A DNA stretch of 64,000 bases, from NCBI GenBank assembly GCA_020086605.1, contig JACBWW010000022.1, positions 2,308,236-2,372,235 of the forward strand, in the 5' to 3' direction. Shown in pieces: positions 36,201-50,190 of this stretch. Position 1 is the stretch's first letter, and every line of letters starts with the position of its first letter. This DNA is from Lanius collurio. Taxonomy: Eukaryota > Chordata > Aves > Passeriformes > Laniidae. A program made the translations under genes and the position numbers. The notes under the pieces are model-generated. The model searched no databases. It was not told where the DNA came from and saw only the letters and a list, made by a program, of their open reading frames with translations.

Positions 36201-38760
36201 GTAATGACAACTGCTATGAGAAGGCTGCTCTGCTGTATTATTTCTGCTAACTGTTATTAACCTCGTGGAAAGCGAAACATGGCTGGACCAAAGCATGCCA
36301 CTTAGAACTAAAAGAGCATGATAATTTAGAAGGCAAAGGTAACATTCAGATATTTTGTGGAGTCCTTCTTTCCTTACCTTCCTGACAGATATGACAGAAC
36401 ATGATGTGAAATGCCCCCCCAGCAGACCCCAGTGAATTGAGTAGCTGAGGGGAAGTGTGACAGACACACTTGTCAGAGCATGCTACCAGTTCAGTCAGAT
36501 AAATACACGCTTAGAGGATTAAAACCTATACATTACAAGCCTTTTGGGACCACCATATCCTAGAAATATGGAAAATCAGCAAAGCTAGAGCATCACAAGG
36601 TATTTAAGAGTAACTCCTGCCTGGTGAGCAGCCCTACAGGGTGACCCACAGCAAGATTGTTTCTCCTCCAGCAGCGTGCCCCATGGCAGTGGGTGGCTCA
36701 GGTTAGGGCAGGGCTGTTAATCTCTAAAAAACAACCAGTGTGCATCTACCCTTGGCCTCCCATGTTCCACAAACCAATGTTGAAATTCTCAGGAAAATCT
36801 AGAGCTGGGCCCACCTGCTTCCCAACCCACAGGTCTTTAGTGCACAGGAAACAAACACCCAGGCACTGACAGCAACCGTGAAGGCACATCCATAGACTGC
36901 GTGGTGAAGCACAAGCTGCACTTTGGCACCTGCCCCTATGCATTTGCAATAGGGTGTGTGTGCAGGTGGTGCTGTAATTCACCCTCACAGAGCACATTTT
37001 CCATGCATAAGGCCAGCATCAGTCCAAACATTGAGATAACACAGTAGAAATTGAATTACTTACAGCAGAAAGGTACCCTGTTGCTACCAGTGCTCCCAGT
37101 ATTTGCCTTTGCTGGTCTGCCATGAGAATGAGGGAAGAAGCTGCTGCTTTTAAAACTCTTCCTGCTAGGTGACCTCTGTAAAGTCTTCTAGGATAAATTC
37201 TTATGGATTCTGTGAAAAAAAACCACATCAATAACACCACTGCTTAGTGCTGCATCCCAGGACTGGGGCATGGACTGAGCCCTTCACATACAGCCTGGTC
37301 TTTAGAAAATCCATGCCAGCACAAAGGGTCTTCCCCTCAAGGTTACTACCATTTGAAATGCTGTTAAAACTGGCCCCAAATCAGTCTGCCCAAGCAATCC
37401 ATTCCTTCTCTTAAAAGACTTTTGGCTTGTTTCAGAAATTAAGTGAAAAATCTTTCCATAATTTGGTAGGGACATGTTGATTCAAGGAAGCAGCTGCTGA
37501 GTGAGCCAGAGATAAAGTAAGTAATGAAGCTTATAGCAGCATTGTCCTGTACCCCCTTAGCAATAAGAACACGGACTGGGCTAATTCCTGGTAAAAGAAA
37601 ATATCCTTTTTCATTTTCTTGGCAGGCACTGCAGCCTGGCTGCTTCTAGGCAGAAGATGAAAACTCCCACTGCCAGGGCCTTCCTTCCTGAGCACCTCAT
37701 GTCTTCTATAACAGAAATGGATTTCCCTCTTTTCCTACTGCACTGTTCCCCTTTCTTCCCCAAGCAGTTTCCCTTCTCCTTACAGCCTGCTTTTGCTCCA
37801 TCTAGCTGGAACCCTCTACTCAAATGAGAATTAAGCTGAAAATAACCCATGAGGACTGGAGTCACCCTTTGGGAAGCCTGAGCACTGACCAGCCAGCCAG
37901 GCTTCTATTCACATAGCAGGACCCCTCTCAAAGAAAGCAAGATATGGTAAACAGAATGGAACCTAAGCCTGGGTGAAAACTGAGGCAGTTTCCATATGAA
38001 AGATGCGGAATATTTCCCTTGTGCTGTCCCAGTGTAACCCAATCTGTGCTGCATATCTAGAGGAGCAGGAAACCCAAATTAAAAGTCCCCTGATAAACAA
38101 AGGTGGGCATCGAATCCAAGTCCCCACATTGCCCTGGCAGAACATCCCAATTAAGCTGCTTGGTAAAACTGTTGTCCGTGTTCTAATGCTGCCCCATATG
38201 CCAGGGAAGCTCAAGATAATCAAGGTTCATCTTTTAATTTTGCTTAGGGCATAAATTCATAGCGCTCTCTGTCCTCTCTTCAAAGCATCCCACATGGAAG
38301 GGAATGGAGTTTTCCTTGGGGCGATGCTGGCTGACAAGGCATCGTTAACAAGAGTCTCTCCATATGAGATTAGGTTTTGGTACATTCACTGATAGGGAAT
38401 GCAATGGGCAAACAGTGAGACCTAAGTGTGTTACACCACTCTGTCTTTCAGGAGATCTGGTAGTAAGAGAATTAGACACTGGTTAATGATCAGCATGGAC
38501 AAACCCCATATATGAACAGAACTGGTCTTAACATCAAACACATGTTAAATTAGCTCCAAAGCAATTAGTGCAGTCTTACTGTGCCTGCAATCGGAAACCA
38601 GGCAATTTATTGTTCTCCATTTTAAACGCTCAAAATCAATGGGCTTGCCTTGAGAATGTACCAAAAGCTATTCTGAATACAAACCCCAAACCTATAAGAA
38701 AATGCCTAATTACACTAAGTTTTCCATTCCTTTCTGTGATTTCACTGCCATTCCTCCCTC
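33243..38760. other. Mostly AT-rich sequence; one strong acceptor-like site
   Basis: At 33750-33772 a long pyrimidine tract ends in CCCTCTCTTCTCTCTCAG, the best isolated acceptor-like site on the plus strand here. Two frames after it stay open for 54 to about 64 codons, but no donor is convincing. An AATAAA lies far downstream at 34741. A minus-strand donor CAG|GTAAGA lies at about 35230-35241 without a clear acceptor. The stretch at 33990-34480 is dense in TAAT-type words. A GC-richer patch lies at 36640-36990. No gene is recognised. Confidence 0.4.
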
Positions 38761-41242
38761 CTTAAGACCTTTTCTCGCATGCATTTTCTTTATGTTATTA
38801 GTGCTATCTATAAAATATGAATCCCAATTCCATGATCGTCATAAAAATCATAAAATTCTATGCCCGCCATGAAAATATTACATGATTTATTTTTGTGTGA
38901 AGTACATATTAAATCTAAGTATTGAAATGGTATTTTGCCTCCTTGACATCAAGAACTTTAAAAGATGCCCAATTTCTACTCAATTGCTATTATGTTAGGT
39001 TCCTTTCCCTGTTTTAAAACAGATACTTCAGAAGCTATTTATAGATTGAGGTTAATATTCATATTGCCATATGCTCTACAGTATTTGCTCATATACCCTC
39101 TTCATTTTTATTTTATATGACATATGGTGGCTGCATTATACACGGCGCTCTCCTAATGTATTGCATATGCATATAACATTTAATACAATAGTGTGGATAT
39201 TCACTGAGCATTTCACACTAGCAGATTGTGAACTGATGAACAGCACAGCTCCTCCACTGTGCCCCTGGCTGGACTTGTTTAAGGGGCAAAGGTGTGGTCA
39301 AAGTGCACTGGAGCCCTCTCCTTTGGAGGTATGGACCCATACCCAAAACACTGCAGGGACAAAAACCACAGAGGTGGAGAGAAAACTTCTGTGGTGGCTG
39401 AGGATCTCTCCCCACTGACAAATACACATAGCAGCCTTCAGGAGCTTGGTCTGAGGGATCTTAAACTCCCTGTCAGCCTTACAACCTGAGGGACATGCTA
39501 ACAAGGAGCAGAATTTTTCCCCTCTTGTGGATACCAGAAGCTTAAAATTGATTTTATTGCCTTTAGCTGATAGGTTCTTAATCTTACATCTTAATGATTT
39601 CCATGTGCAAGGTACTGTCACTAGATATAAAAAAAATTATTCTATGAAAATCCTCCTCTCAAGTTAAAAAAACCCCAACAAAACCAAAACAAAATATGAA
39701 AACAGGAAAACAGCTAGAAATTTACTTCCACTTCACTGCACCACTTGCGTTGCTAAGAGCACAGCAACACTAAAAAATAAAAATCTGAGAATACTGACGC
39801 TTTTTAAACTGAAGTTTTCTTTGACATTTTCTTCCACTCTGTTTTGAAAGCTACAAAAAGAAATAAAAGTCAACGGTCAAGAAGCAGAAAAAAAAAATCA
39901 TTTGACTGAACTATTTATCCACATTTAGTATTGCCAAGGAATGGAAACATCAGTTATTCACACAGCTCCAGTCATCATAGCACTCTATAAAGATCGGTAG
40001 TCACAGAGCACTCAAGAACTAATAATTAGTTTTTCTCCTTTTTAAGTGGAAAAATGTCCTCATGTTAATAATTAACAAGAATGCAAGATTTTCCATTAAA
40101 CTTTCCAGGCTTTGACATGTCTGCAGCATTCTAGTCCTGCAATCCCTGGTTTATTGGAAATTTTTAGTGGCTTTTTCCCAGAACTGGACCATCACTGCTG
40201 CTGTGCATGCCAGCCTTGCTGCCACCATTGTCTGCCATGCAAAAGCAGGGCTGGTGGTTCCCAGGAAAGGCTTTGCTCTGCGTTTCAGAGGCTCCTGCAG
40301 GATCAGTAAACAGCCCCAGTCAGCAGGGAGAAAGGAGCAGGCAAAGTGTGACCTGAGCCAAATTCTTCCCTGGACCCTGCGTGTCATCTCTCCAAAGGAA
40401 ACAGAGTTCCTCACTACCAACCAAGAACAATTCCATCCTGGTTGTCCAGGACCATCTCACTCCCTCCCTCAGAAGGAACTGCAGGTGGCCTTTGTCCTTT
40501 CAATCCTGCTCCTTTGTGCTAATTAACGAGCAAACAATATCAATAAAAACCCATATTGATAAACAACAATTGAGAGAACCTCACACCACCTTCAACAGAA
40601 CCAGATATTGCAAACACGAATGCCAACTTTGCAGGATGAAAACTCTTCCCCAGGGGCAGGTGGGTTCATAGGTTCCTGGTGATTCCAGTAGGAACAAAGA
40701 GCACAACCAACCTCAGCAGCACAGGCCAACAATGCACAACTCAAAAGTCTTGTATGTGTCAAATCCCCATTTCAATCACCAGGAACTTCATTGGAGCAAG
40801 GTGCTCATCCTAGAAAAAATTGACTCTGTAGTTCAAACATTCCATGAGCTATAGATTCCACTCCCAGGATCTGGGTTCAGAAAGGAGGCAAGGACAAAAC
40901 CTTTCCTTTGTGTACAGATGATCCCTTTATAAATACATTCTCATAAAATAGTTCCAATACCTCAAATGTACTCCCTGCCCCCGCATCCTCCAATCCAAAT
41001 GACACTTAATTAAGCCATCTGATCTGCAGAGGCTTTTTTCCCCCCTGTCGGAAACAATGAAGAAATAAGCAGATTTCTTCTAGAGCCATAGGCTTTAACT
41101 ACTGTATCACGTACAGAAAACAGAGAGAAAACGCTGGACAAGATGCAGAAACCATGAAGAAAAATTATTAAAGATTTAGGAAAAAGAAAAATCAATCAAG
41201 GGAGATACACAAACCTGATTAGGAAAGAAAAGATTGTATGTT

Positions 41243-41266
41243 CCTATATATAAATATATATATAGG
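41243..41266. repeat. AT-rich inverted repeat, 10-bp arms
   Basis: CCTATATATA, spacer AATA, then TATATATAGG. It could extrude as a cruciform; it may simply be a decayed (TA)n repeat. Confidence 0.85.
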
Positions 41267-43980
41267 CATGTTAACGGGTGGCTGCTTCTTCTAAGATTAA
41301 AGAAAATAACCTAAGGTTAAATATCCTTTTGAGTTCCTCTGCTACCATCTACAAAACTGGAAACCTGTTTGCCATGGCTCCAAGCAAAGAGCTGATAACA
41401 GAATATTTTTGCAGCTAAATTCTCTCTTTTTCTACCAGCTCCTGAAGTCATGAGACAAATTCACTTGCCAGAAACTGATTGAGTACAGGGGATTTTTCCA
41501 AGTCTCTTTTCTGACCCAGATTTGTGTCTTTGTGCTTTCTGAACAGATGGATAAGATGATCATTCTTTAAAGATCCCAACTTAAATGAAAATGTGTTTAG
41601 TGGTTCCAGTGCAGGGAAATACAGTAAGCCATTAAACCATGACAAATTTGACACACAAAACAACTTCAGGGAAAACAGGACAAAAAAAATGGAATGTCTA
41701 CCTTGCCAAAGCAGAAACTGAATCCAAGTGATTAAAAAAAAAGCAGCCAGGAAGATAAGAAAATATCCACTCGTCCTGTCTGGGCTGAAACCACAGCCCA
41801 CTGCAGAAGCCCCACAGCTCCTACCAGCTGCCCCCACCCAGCCCCACCCACCAGCACTGCCAAATTAGCACAGAAACACAAAACTCCCTAATAGAGAAAT
41901 AGCAAAGCTCCCTGGAAAAGGCAACAAGATGCATTCTGCTAACTACTTGCCCTCAATTCACACATGAATATGGTCAGGCTCAGCTAAAGCAAAAAAAATG
42001 AACCAAGACAACAAAACCCCACTGAATTGTGATTTATAGTAAATCTCTGACATTTTTATGGTTCTCAAACCAATAATGCAAGAAGAAACAGCAAACAGTG
42101 AGCTCTTGGCACTGGTATTGACTTCAAGGTCAGTGGAGCACAGAAACCCATTGGTTACTGATAAAATGGCCTCTCCTCCACCCAGCTGCTTCTGGTTTTC
42201 AGCAGAGAACTTCTTGGAAACCTGCAGGTGTTTGATATTTTGTGGTACTTAGCTCCCCTACTGCACTTGATAGAATAATTGCTTTGTTTAAACTTTTCAA
42301 TCAACAGAATTTCTTCTTCCCTTGAGCCTGGATTTACCTTATTTAGTATCAAGACTAGAGAAAACAGGTTAACAGCCTGCCTAGTTATTCACATCTGTGC
42401 AGAAGCCTTTTATTCTTGGATAAAAAATGTATTCTGTTATTATTCTTTCAACTGGTATGTAAGGGTAACTTGATTGTGTCTGTAAGTAAGTGCCATACTG
42501 AATTTAATCATACTATTTATTTGCTTTGAATTATCCTGGATTTCTTTTTTCTGTACTCTTAGGCATCAATAAAGTGGTTCTTACTATTACACTAAATTAA
42601 ATGCACTTTAAAAGATTATCTTCTACATTTGTCATAACAAGAATTTACATCAATGTTTTTCTCTCTTTAAGTGGGTATAAAGAACTCTTATACATTTTTT
42701 AATTTACTGTGTAGTATTTATTACATGAAGAACAATTTCTTAACTAATCACAACTCATTAAATTCACAAATTATTCCAAATAGCCCATGGTAAAAGACCT
42801 CTTGTATTAGGAACGGAAAAACAATCCAAAATTTTTTTGTGAACAAGCATAACTAATTTTCTTGTTCTTTTCATGGATGAAATTAAGTATTTCAAAACGC
42901 AAAACTCCATGGGAAGTAAGAGGAGGGGAGACACCGAGAGAAAAGAATCTGTGGGAGGGATGGAGGATAGATGTGAATGGCACAACTTTGAGCAGAGGAG
43001 GAAAATGGAGGCTGATGCTGTGTGCAGAGGAGGAACCTCCCTCCCACCTCCGTCCCTCTCTCCTTGGATCAGTCCTGCTCCTCCTTCACTGCTGGCTGTG
43101 AGCAAATGGTGTGCTGGGGGTTTTGGGGCCACCCTTTCACACAGTCCCGTGCCATGTTGCCTAATGACTATCATTTAATTGTTGCATTTCTTGAAGCAAG
43201 CAGTCCCTAACGTGATATATGAACTGTACAAGAGCTTTCTTCGAACACAGAGCCATTTAAACCTTAGTTGTTAAGTACAGCCTTCACTCTGCCAGTCACT
43301 TGCCTTTTTTTGTACTTTACATGTGTGGTGTTTTCCACATGTGTAGCACTGAAGCACACATTTGTTTGGACTATACGCCTCTGTGTACTTTTTTAATATA
43401 ATCAAATTGACAGATGACTTCTTTTTGCAACAGGTTTGGTAGAAAAAAAATGTTTGGGCTTTTTTCCTTGATGGCTGTTTAGACAGCACTCTTAAAAAAT
43501 GACTAGTCACTAAAATTCCTCATGCTCATTTCATATTGTGTTGATTCATATTAAATTCATGACAACAAAAAAGCAACTTGAGGCACTTTTGGAAATGACC
43601 ACTCTTTAGTGCTTCTCTCCTCCAGGCTCGATAGGCCCAGAGTCCATAAAGCTGCCTGCTGTCTTGTGTCATGAAAAGAAACAGCTTTGCCTGGGAATGC
43701 CATTACTGTGTAATGAGGCATGCAGCAAAATATACCTTCAGCAGCCACTTGATGAAGGCTTGCTGACACACCAGACCAGACAGAAATGTTTTTTTGTGTG
43801 TTCTTCCTTATTTTGTCCATCAATCACATCATTAGTCAAAGCAGACAGCTCTGTCAGCTGGGCACAGATGCAGACTGGCAGGCGATCAGTGGACAGGTGT
43901 TAGAGCTCTCCCAAAACAAGATCTCGAAATGAGAAAAGGAGTGAAGACCTTGTTCCAAGGGCTGGAATGTCAATATATTA

Positions 43981-44010
43981 AAGAAAAAAAAGAAAAAAAA
44001 AAAAAAAGAG
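43981..44010. repeat. A-rich tract
   Basis: Runs of eight and fifteen A joined by single G bases. On the minus strand it resembles a pyrimidine tract, but no exon follows that I can support. Confidence 0.85.
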
Positions 44011-45720
44011 TCAACCAAAAACCAACATATAAAAAACCCCAGCACCCAGGAGGGGAAAAGTTCAGAGGGGATGCTCAGAGCCACTACAGAGAGACTTGGA
44101 GGAAAGTTAAAAGGAGCTGCCACTTTGCATTACATTTTCATTTCTGCCTGTATTAGCTGGTGTCAGTGGATAACGGCGACGTCCAGCATTTGCTGTTTTG
44201 AATAGAGTCTAAAGGACATTATGTAAACAGTATTGTAGTTCAGTTTCATTAGGAAAATCCTCCATGGCACATGGATTTATTTGTCCGAGGCTTCTGTCAT
44301 TAAGCTGAGACACTAATACCCACAACGAGCATATATACTTTCAGTTTGACGTGCAAAATGGCAGAGGGCTACACAAGGGATCTCATTTTCATTATAAGAA
44401 CCAAAAACATAAACAGAGTGAGATACATCCGAAGTGCCCCTGGTCACAGGGAGTGCTAATCAAGCATATGCAAACCCGACACCTCCCAAACCCTCGTGCA
44501 GGGATAACCCCCCCGACTTCATTGCAGGCTGCCCTGTGCCAGCTCTGCCACTGACACGTGGTCACTCTGCATTTGGCTACACACACGGTTGCCACCACAG
44601 AGGGGGACCCTCGGTGCTCCTGGGGAACCTGTGCCTCTCTCTGGGGAGGGCTGGGAGGTGAACCCAATCCTCAGACCCAGACATGCTTTGCTCAGTGATT
44701 TGAACAGCATTGTCTTCCTCAGATGTCTCAGCCATTGGTTTTATTCCTGTAAACTGGAGCTAGTTCTCCTTCACAACATTTTTGTATGAGTCCTGTAAAG
44801 CACAGGGTGTTTCATTTCCTTCCCATCCCCTTAAGCTAAGTTTTTGTCTACAGTCACACTTTGAATTCTAGAAGGTTTTTAATAATGAATCTGGTTAATA
44901 TTGTTTCTGAACAGCTTTGCATGCATTGTGCACTCTTTTTGAGTAATATTAGATAATTTTCCAGCTCCTTGTCATGAGGCACGTGATAAATCTCCAGCAA
45001 AATCTCATTGTTCTGGGTCCCAAACCTGAGCAAAAGGGTGCCCTTGTGAGATCCAAAACAAAATAATTTTATCTACAATGTGCTTCTCTCAATAATTCTA
45101 TGGTGGAGTTGGCTAAACTGAATTAAAAGACCTTTTTATTAATCCCAGATGAACCCAGTTCTATAGAAAAGCAAGAAGCAAATCCCCAGCTAAGAAGAGT
45201 GGAAGAGAGCAACCCTTTGGGAGAAAAACTCTTAAGCAAAGAATGCGATCAGGACCATACAAAAAGGGCAAAGATGTTCATGATAAAAGTCCAAGAATTG
45301 AACAGCCCAGGCAGGGATACCACTTCCAAATGCAGTTGGTTTAGTCTTATTTTAGCAATAAAGACAAACCCCTGGAGCCCAGTGATTTGAAAAAAAAAAA
45401 AATCAATTAGTGATAATTCCCAGGGTAGTGGAACCAACCAAAGAGCTAACAAGCTTCTTGCTGACAGAAAACAAGTTTGCCAAAACCATGTCACTTTTCA
45501 ATTAAAAAAAAATACAACTGTTAAACTAGAAAATGTCCCCTTCAGAAACAGAGGTAAAGTGGTTTGGGGAAAGGGACAGCAAGTCAATTGAACAGGAGCA
45601 ATGTACAATCCACAGCTGGAAAGCTGCAGTGATAATTAAGGTGTCTAGGTAGGATCACAGGTTTTGCTTCAACTTTTGCCTCCTGCCCACTGCAGCTGTC
45701 TTTAAAATCCTGCAATTACT

Positions 45721-45905
45721 CAAGGCTTTCCTATTTCCCCCAGGTCTTCACCGTCCCCTTTCTCACTTTGCCCCTTTGCTCATATTTACACTCTGCTTCC
45801 TCTACTTTATTTCAACCCTCACTAACCCATTATCCTCTCTTGCCCCTTCCCCTGGGCTTTATTCCTTCTTCTTTCTTCTTCCCATCTTTAACCAACTCAA
45901 TCAAA
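45721..45905. other. Pyrimidine-rich strand-asymmetric tract
   Basis: About 185 bases of the plus strand are dominated by C and T (for example CCTTCTTCTTTCTTCTTCCC near 45863). Single purines interrupt it. It has no open frame of note and is followed 260 bases later by the opposite asymmetry. Confidence 0.7.
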
Positions 45906-46018
45906 CTCTAGTTTCTTGGTATTAGTGAAAAATATGTTTTAAAGTGAACCCCCCCCAAACCTACATATATTCCATTTAAATTCAGTCATCTACTAAAAAT
46001 AACATAGGGTCTCTCAGT

Positions 46019-46038
46019 GCAATTGTGTACACAATTGC
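46019..46038. repeat. Perfect 20-bp palindrome plus half copy
   Basis: GCAATTGTGT is followed directly by ACACAATTGC, its reverse complement. A third copy of the half-unit, GCAATTGTGT, overlaps the end and runs to 46046. The half-unit contains CAATTG, an E-box-like core (CANNTG). Confidence 0.9.
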
Positions 46039-46087
46039 AATTGTGTAAGCTCCAAATTTTGCACAACAGGATTGCCCTGAAAAGAGG

Positions 46088-46113
46088 AAATATCAAGGTG
46101 AAATATCAAGGTA
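46088..46113. repeat. Perfect tandem duplication of 13 bp
   Basis: GAAATATCAAGGT occurs twice with no gap. Confidence 0.9.
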
Positions 46114-46168
46114 GCCTGGACTTTAACTTGTGTCATCACTGGGTTGGTCACTTATTTTAGAAAATATT

Positions 46169-46275
46169 GGGGGGGTGGGGGGAAGTGGTGGTGGAGGGGG
46201 CAAAGTCCTTTCCACTTCAATAAGTAATAGGCTGGAGGGAGGGTGGAGGGAAGAGAAAAGGAAGAGAAATTAGGA
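46169..46275 (+). other. G-rich and purine-rich tract, quadruplex-prone
   Basis: The plus strand carries G7-T-G6, then AAGTGGTGGTGGA and G5 (46169-46200). About 30 bases later come three GGG runs and two GG runs with one-base loops (46234-46250) and purine-rich sequence to about 46275. The pattern fits G-quadruplex or triplex formation; this is inference from composition. Confidence 0.65.
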
Positions 46276-49200
46276 TCACTGAAAGGTCAGGTGCCTTTAT
46301 ACAGCACAAGGGAAAAGGAGCAGGCTTTCAGATCCTTCCAAGAGCTGACCTTTCTAAAGATGTGCTCAGCATGAAGGTGGTAATACCTGATACAGAGCCA
46401 TACATCTACCTTTAAATAAGAATTAAAGCTGGGTAACCCTTGAGACACCATTAATTTAACGAGCCTTTAGAGGTCACTGTTGTGCCAAACAGGCCTGGGT
46501 GGGACACATTTATCTGGTAAAAGAAAATAGTGGTCTAAAGGAGCATTAGTCCACCAAACATCTAAGCTTTATGAATAAACTCTACTAAACAGCCCTTTTC
46601 CTGTAGAGTAGGGTGTAACAGCCTTTAATAAATTTGTTACCCAGCTTTTAAGTGTGTGCACATTAACTTCAAACCTCCCGGGCAGGTCAGAAAAATCAGA
46701 GAGAGTGAAAACATGAACATGGTCCTTGTGCCAAATCCTGCTAATGGCCAGGACTCCTGTGGAAATGGTTAAACTCAAGGATCTCAGCTCTCATGAGACT
46801 GGAAGAAAGAAAAGCAACATGAACTTGACTCAAACAGTGGTGCCTTGGGTATTAAAACAGATTTCTTTTGAGATTCCGAACAAACTATTTCTTTCCAAGT
46901 TGGAAGATGGAAGTAATGTGAGGCTAGTTTGTGGCTGAATGGATGCTTTGGGTTATAGACACTTCTGTGTGATAGCAGCAGGGATCACACAAGGAATTGA
47001 ATTCCTTAGGTGGTGGGTGAAATTGCAGAGATGAGAAGGTGCATTGGAGTTTCCAGGTTCACACAACATAAGCTTCGAGCAAGTCCTCACTGGGTTATAG
47101 CCCTTGGTGGCTTCAGCTTGTCACATCTTCCAAAGTTCCTGATGAGCCCAGGCCCTGCTGTGAGAAGGCACCTGGTGAAATCAATCTGCCAAAAGAACAT
47201 GAGAAGAAAAGCAGGCCCACTCAAACAGGGCATGACTCCTGCTATATCTGTGCTCTAGTGGCAGCATGCAAAAATCATGTAACATATCCCCTTGCTTGTG
47301 CAGCTTGGATCCTGTCTCTGCAGCTTTGTCATCGATCTCTTTCTTCTACATTAGGCTCCTAGGCAGTCCGTTGGGGCCGATTTGTCAATAATTTCAAAGG
47401 TTATTCAAACGTTCAAGCTTTACTGTGATTCTTAATGGATCATCTCCATAGAGCAATTTAGAAGTGTGGGAGAAGGAAGGCTATGCAGGAATGGAGGAGA
47501 GACAGGGCCTGGTTGGTGCCAGTGCTGCTGTAACTTTGCACCACAACACCTCACGTAGCAGAGCCACTGTGCCAGACTCACAACTGCATTAGATACACCA
47601 AACTTTCAAGGGAGGCACCAGTTCTGATGATTCAGGAAGAGGAAGAACACCAATTAATAGGAAACAAAAATGCAAGCAGAAAGGAACCATCAACTCCACA
47701 CTGGAAATCAGCAGCTGGATTGTCAGCTGTCTTACAAACTGAAGACAGTGCTTGTCATTCTCAAACCTGCCTGTTAAATCAAAGGCATGAGATTCAGGAA
47801 AGAGCCCCTACAATTTAATATGAACTTACCCAGGCCTTTCTTGAAGTGTGAAACAAATGTTCATAACAAATATCAAACACCTGGCTCCAAGAGCCTCATC
47901 ATTTAAAAACAATACTTAACATTGCCCTTTAACATCTTCCTCCCACCCCCTGACTAAAGATACTACAGAAATTTGACCCATTTATTGTGTCAGCTTATGT
48001 GCTTGAAGCCAAAAATAACCCCAGTGATGCCAGTGGAATTGAATTAACATAAGAAAAGGTGGTTTTATCCCACTGGGAGTGGTGTAAAGACAAGATACAC
48101 ACAGCTGGTAGGGGAAGGAGGAAAGCTCAGGGCACAGCTCAGCAATGTTTGGGAAGCAGGAGCAAGGTAAAGCATCAATTCCCTGTCTACCCAAGTCCCT
48201 TCGAAGCAGGAGATTTGCCTTAGCTCCTGGCTACACTAAAGGCAGGGACAAAACTCTCACTGAATTTATCTGTTCATCTAAAGTGTCAGTCTCTTTTTTT
48301 AAGTGGTCCTAAACTAGAATATTTCACGAGCTGAGAGCTGTCAGTTATAAGAGTTACATTGGGAGGAACTGCAGATTTTATCTAAACCATACAATTACCT
48401 CTAGAAAATACATTTTTTATGTCTATCTATATCTGTAGAGTACACCCAACGCACCTGTCAACCAGATATACTATATGTCAAAGTCATCAAGGAATATCAA
48501 GTAGACGTCAATCAAATTAGTCTTTAAAAGTAAGAACTTCTGTACTAGAACCACTGAAAAGAGCTGTGTGATTGCTGCATAGAAGTGCACCTATTTTATT
48601 AGAGCTATCACATTGTACTAATTCCTGTGTTCACAATAAGAGTTTTATAAGTAAAAACATCAGCTCTAAACTGATAGGACACGGCTAATGTTCCCTTCCC
48701 AAATAACTAAGTCCAGTAATTTTCACATTTTAGATGGCAGCATCCCACCGATCAGAAAAGTTTTAACATGAGAGCAGCAAGACAATCTGTTCAGAAGTAA
48801 ACATGCCAATGGAGCATGAATTACTGGATGTATCCCACAACCACAAATGGCTTTTCTTGAGTCAGAACTCCTCATGTAAGCAACAGTGTCAGGAAAACAG
48901 GACCTCTTAGAGGCAAGGAATAAGTTTGCAGATTATTGGCATCATAATATAAATCTGCAGTGTACTTTGCAGTGGAATACTCCTATACTTCTGTTTCCAA
49001 AATCAAAAACTCCTCTCGTCTGTAAAAATGGGAGGCACAAGAAATGTATTGTCCCAAGCCATGATGGAAACCTGAACTTTCAAATGTATTAATGAATCAA
49101 AGGGTGAAATAAAAAGAAAAATGACCCAGTACAAAACAAATCATCTATTCATTCTGAAGCACTTAATTTCTGTTTAAATTAGTTTAGGTTCCTAAAAAAA

Positions 49201-50190
49201 AATCACTTTAACCTAAACTACAGACATACAGGCTGTCATTCAACCAGATTTCAGATTTCCTTCAATATTTCTGAGACAAATAAATTTAAATTAACTTTTA
49301 TCTATAAACAGGCTAGTTTTGATGAATCAGCATTTTCTGATAAGAAGACATTTCATCAGCAAACACTGAACCAGCTCTACAAATTAATTGCCACTTCACA
49401 ACATGAAGAAATTTGCAATAGATCTTTCTTTTGTCATTAGAACAAATCAATGAGATCCAGCTTGATTTGAATTGCATGTTGTAAAAGTACAAATAATAAT
49501 AACATTTCTAGGAATTGACTTTACATATCAAAGGATTTTTTTTGATGTTACTTTTCTAATTCCAAGCAGAAACAAAGAGATTAAAACAATCCTAAAAAAA
49601 TACATAAACCCCAAGTATTCTTTAATTGCTCTCCTTAGCAAGACCCACAAACCAGGGACAGCTGCCTGAATTTTCATGCCATTGCCTCTGGAAGATAGAA
49701 CTTCCAAAACTGATTTCCGGATTGAATAAGCAGTAATGGATATTTTGGGAAGAAAACCCTTGGATCAAAAATTTATGATAACACTAAACCCTGCTAGTTC
49801 TCTATTGCAGATGCCAAAGTTCTCCATCCCATTTTGGAGATCTTGTAATTCTTGCAGTCCAGAAGTACTCAATTTTTATCAAAACAGCTCAGCACAATCC
49901 TTTTACTTACTAATGTCAATACTGCTTTTTACCTCACTTTGTTCTTCTAATTTACAGAGACAATTTAGTCAGGGTAGTTGTACTTGGACTTTTAAGGGTT
50001 TTTAAAACACTGGGACAGCAAAGTGAGATCTATTACAGTGGTGGGAAGATAGTTTGAGTTACAGCACAATTACCACCGTTTGGAGCAGCATTGTCATGTA
50101 GCTACAATGTAGCTTACATTAGGTAAAACAGCTCAAACACTGAATAGAACAATGTACCGCCTATAAATCTCCACACATCTTCTATTATTA
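46276..50190. other. Sequence without recognised gene
   Basis: Mixed composition to about 48240, then AT-rich. All open frames are below 85 codons and none resembles a known protein. A probable ancient repeat fragment at 48011-48075 is listed separately. Confidence 0.45.
48011..48075. repeat. Possible fragment of an ancient amniote repeat
   Basis: CCCCAGTGATGCCAGTGGAA and the sequence after it resemble, from memory, an old dispersed element of amniotes with the pattern CCCAGTGACTTCAGTGGAGT followed by a CACCAGCATAA-like stretch. The match is partial and unverified. Confidence 0.3.

Larger units (their letters stand above)
38761..45720. other. Alternating AT-rich and GC-richer sequence, no gene
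   Basis: 38760-39240 is very AT-rich. A/C-rich low-complexity sequence lies at 39665-39700. GC-richer patches at 39240-39450, 40160-40480, 42900-43130 and 44440-44690 carry overlapping frames of up to 136 codons on both strands with no recognisable product. Confidence 0.45.

Noticed and set aside
38105..38116. GGCATCGAATCC, close to a tRNA B box
   Set aside because: One base too long for GGTTCGAATCC, and no A box, cloverleaf or T run fits around it.
42764..43210. Overlapping frames of 62-136 codons on both strands
   Set aside because: Frames on both strands with equal length and no domain reflect the GC-richer patch.
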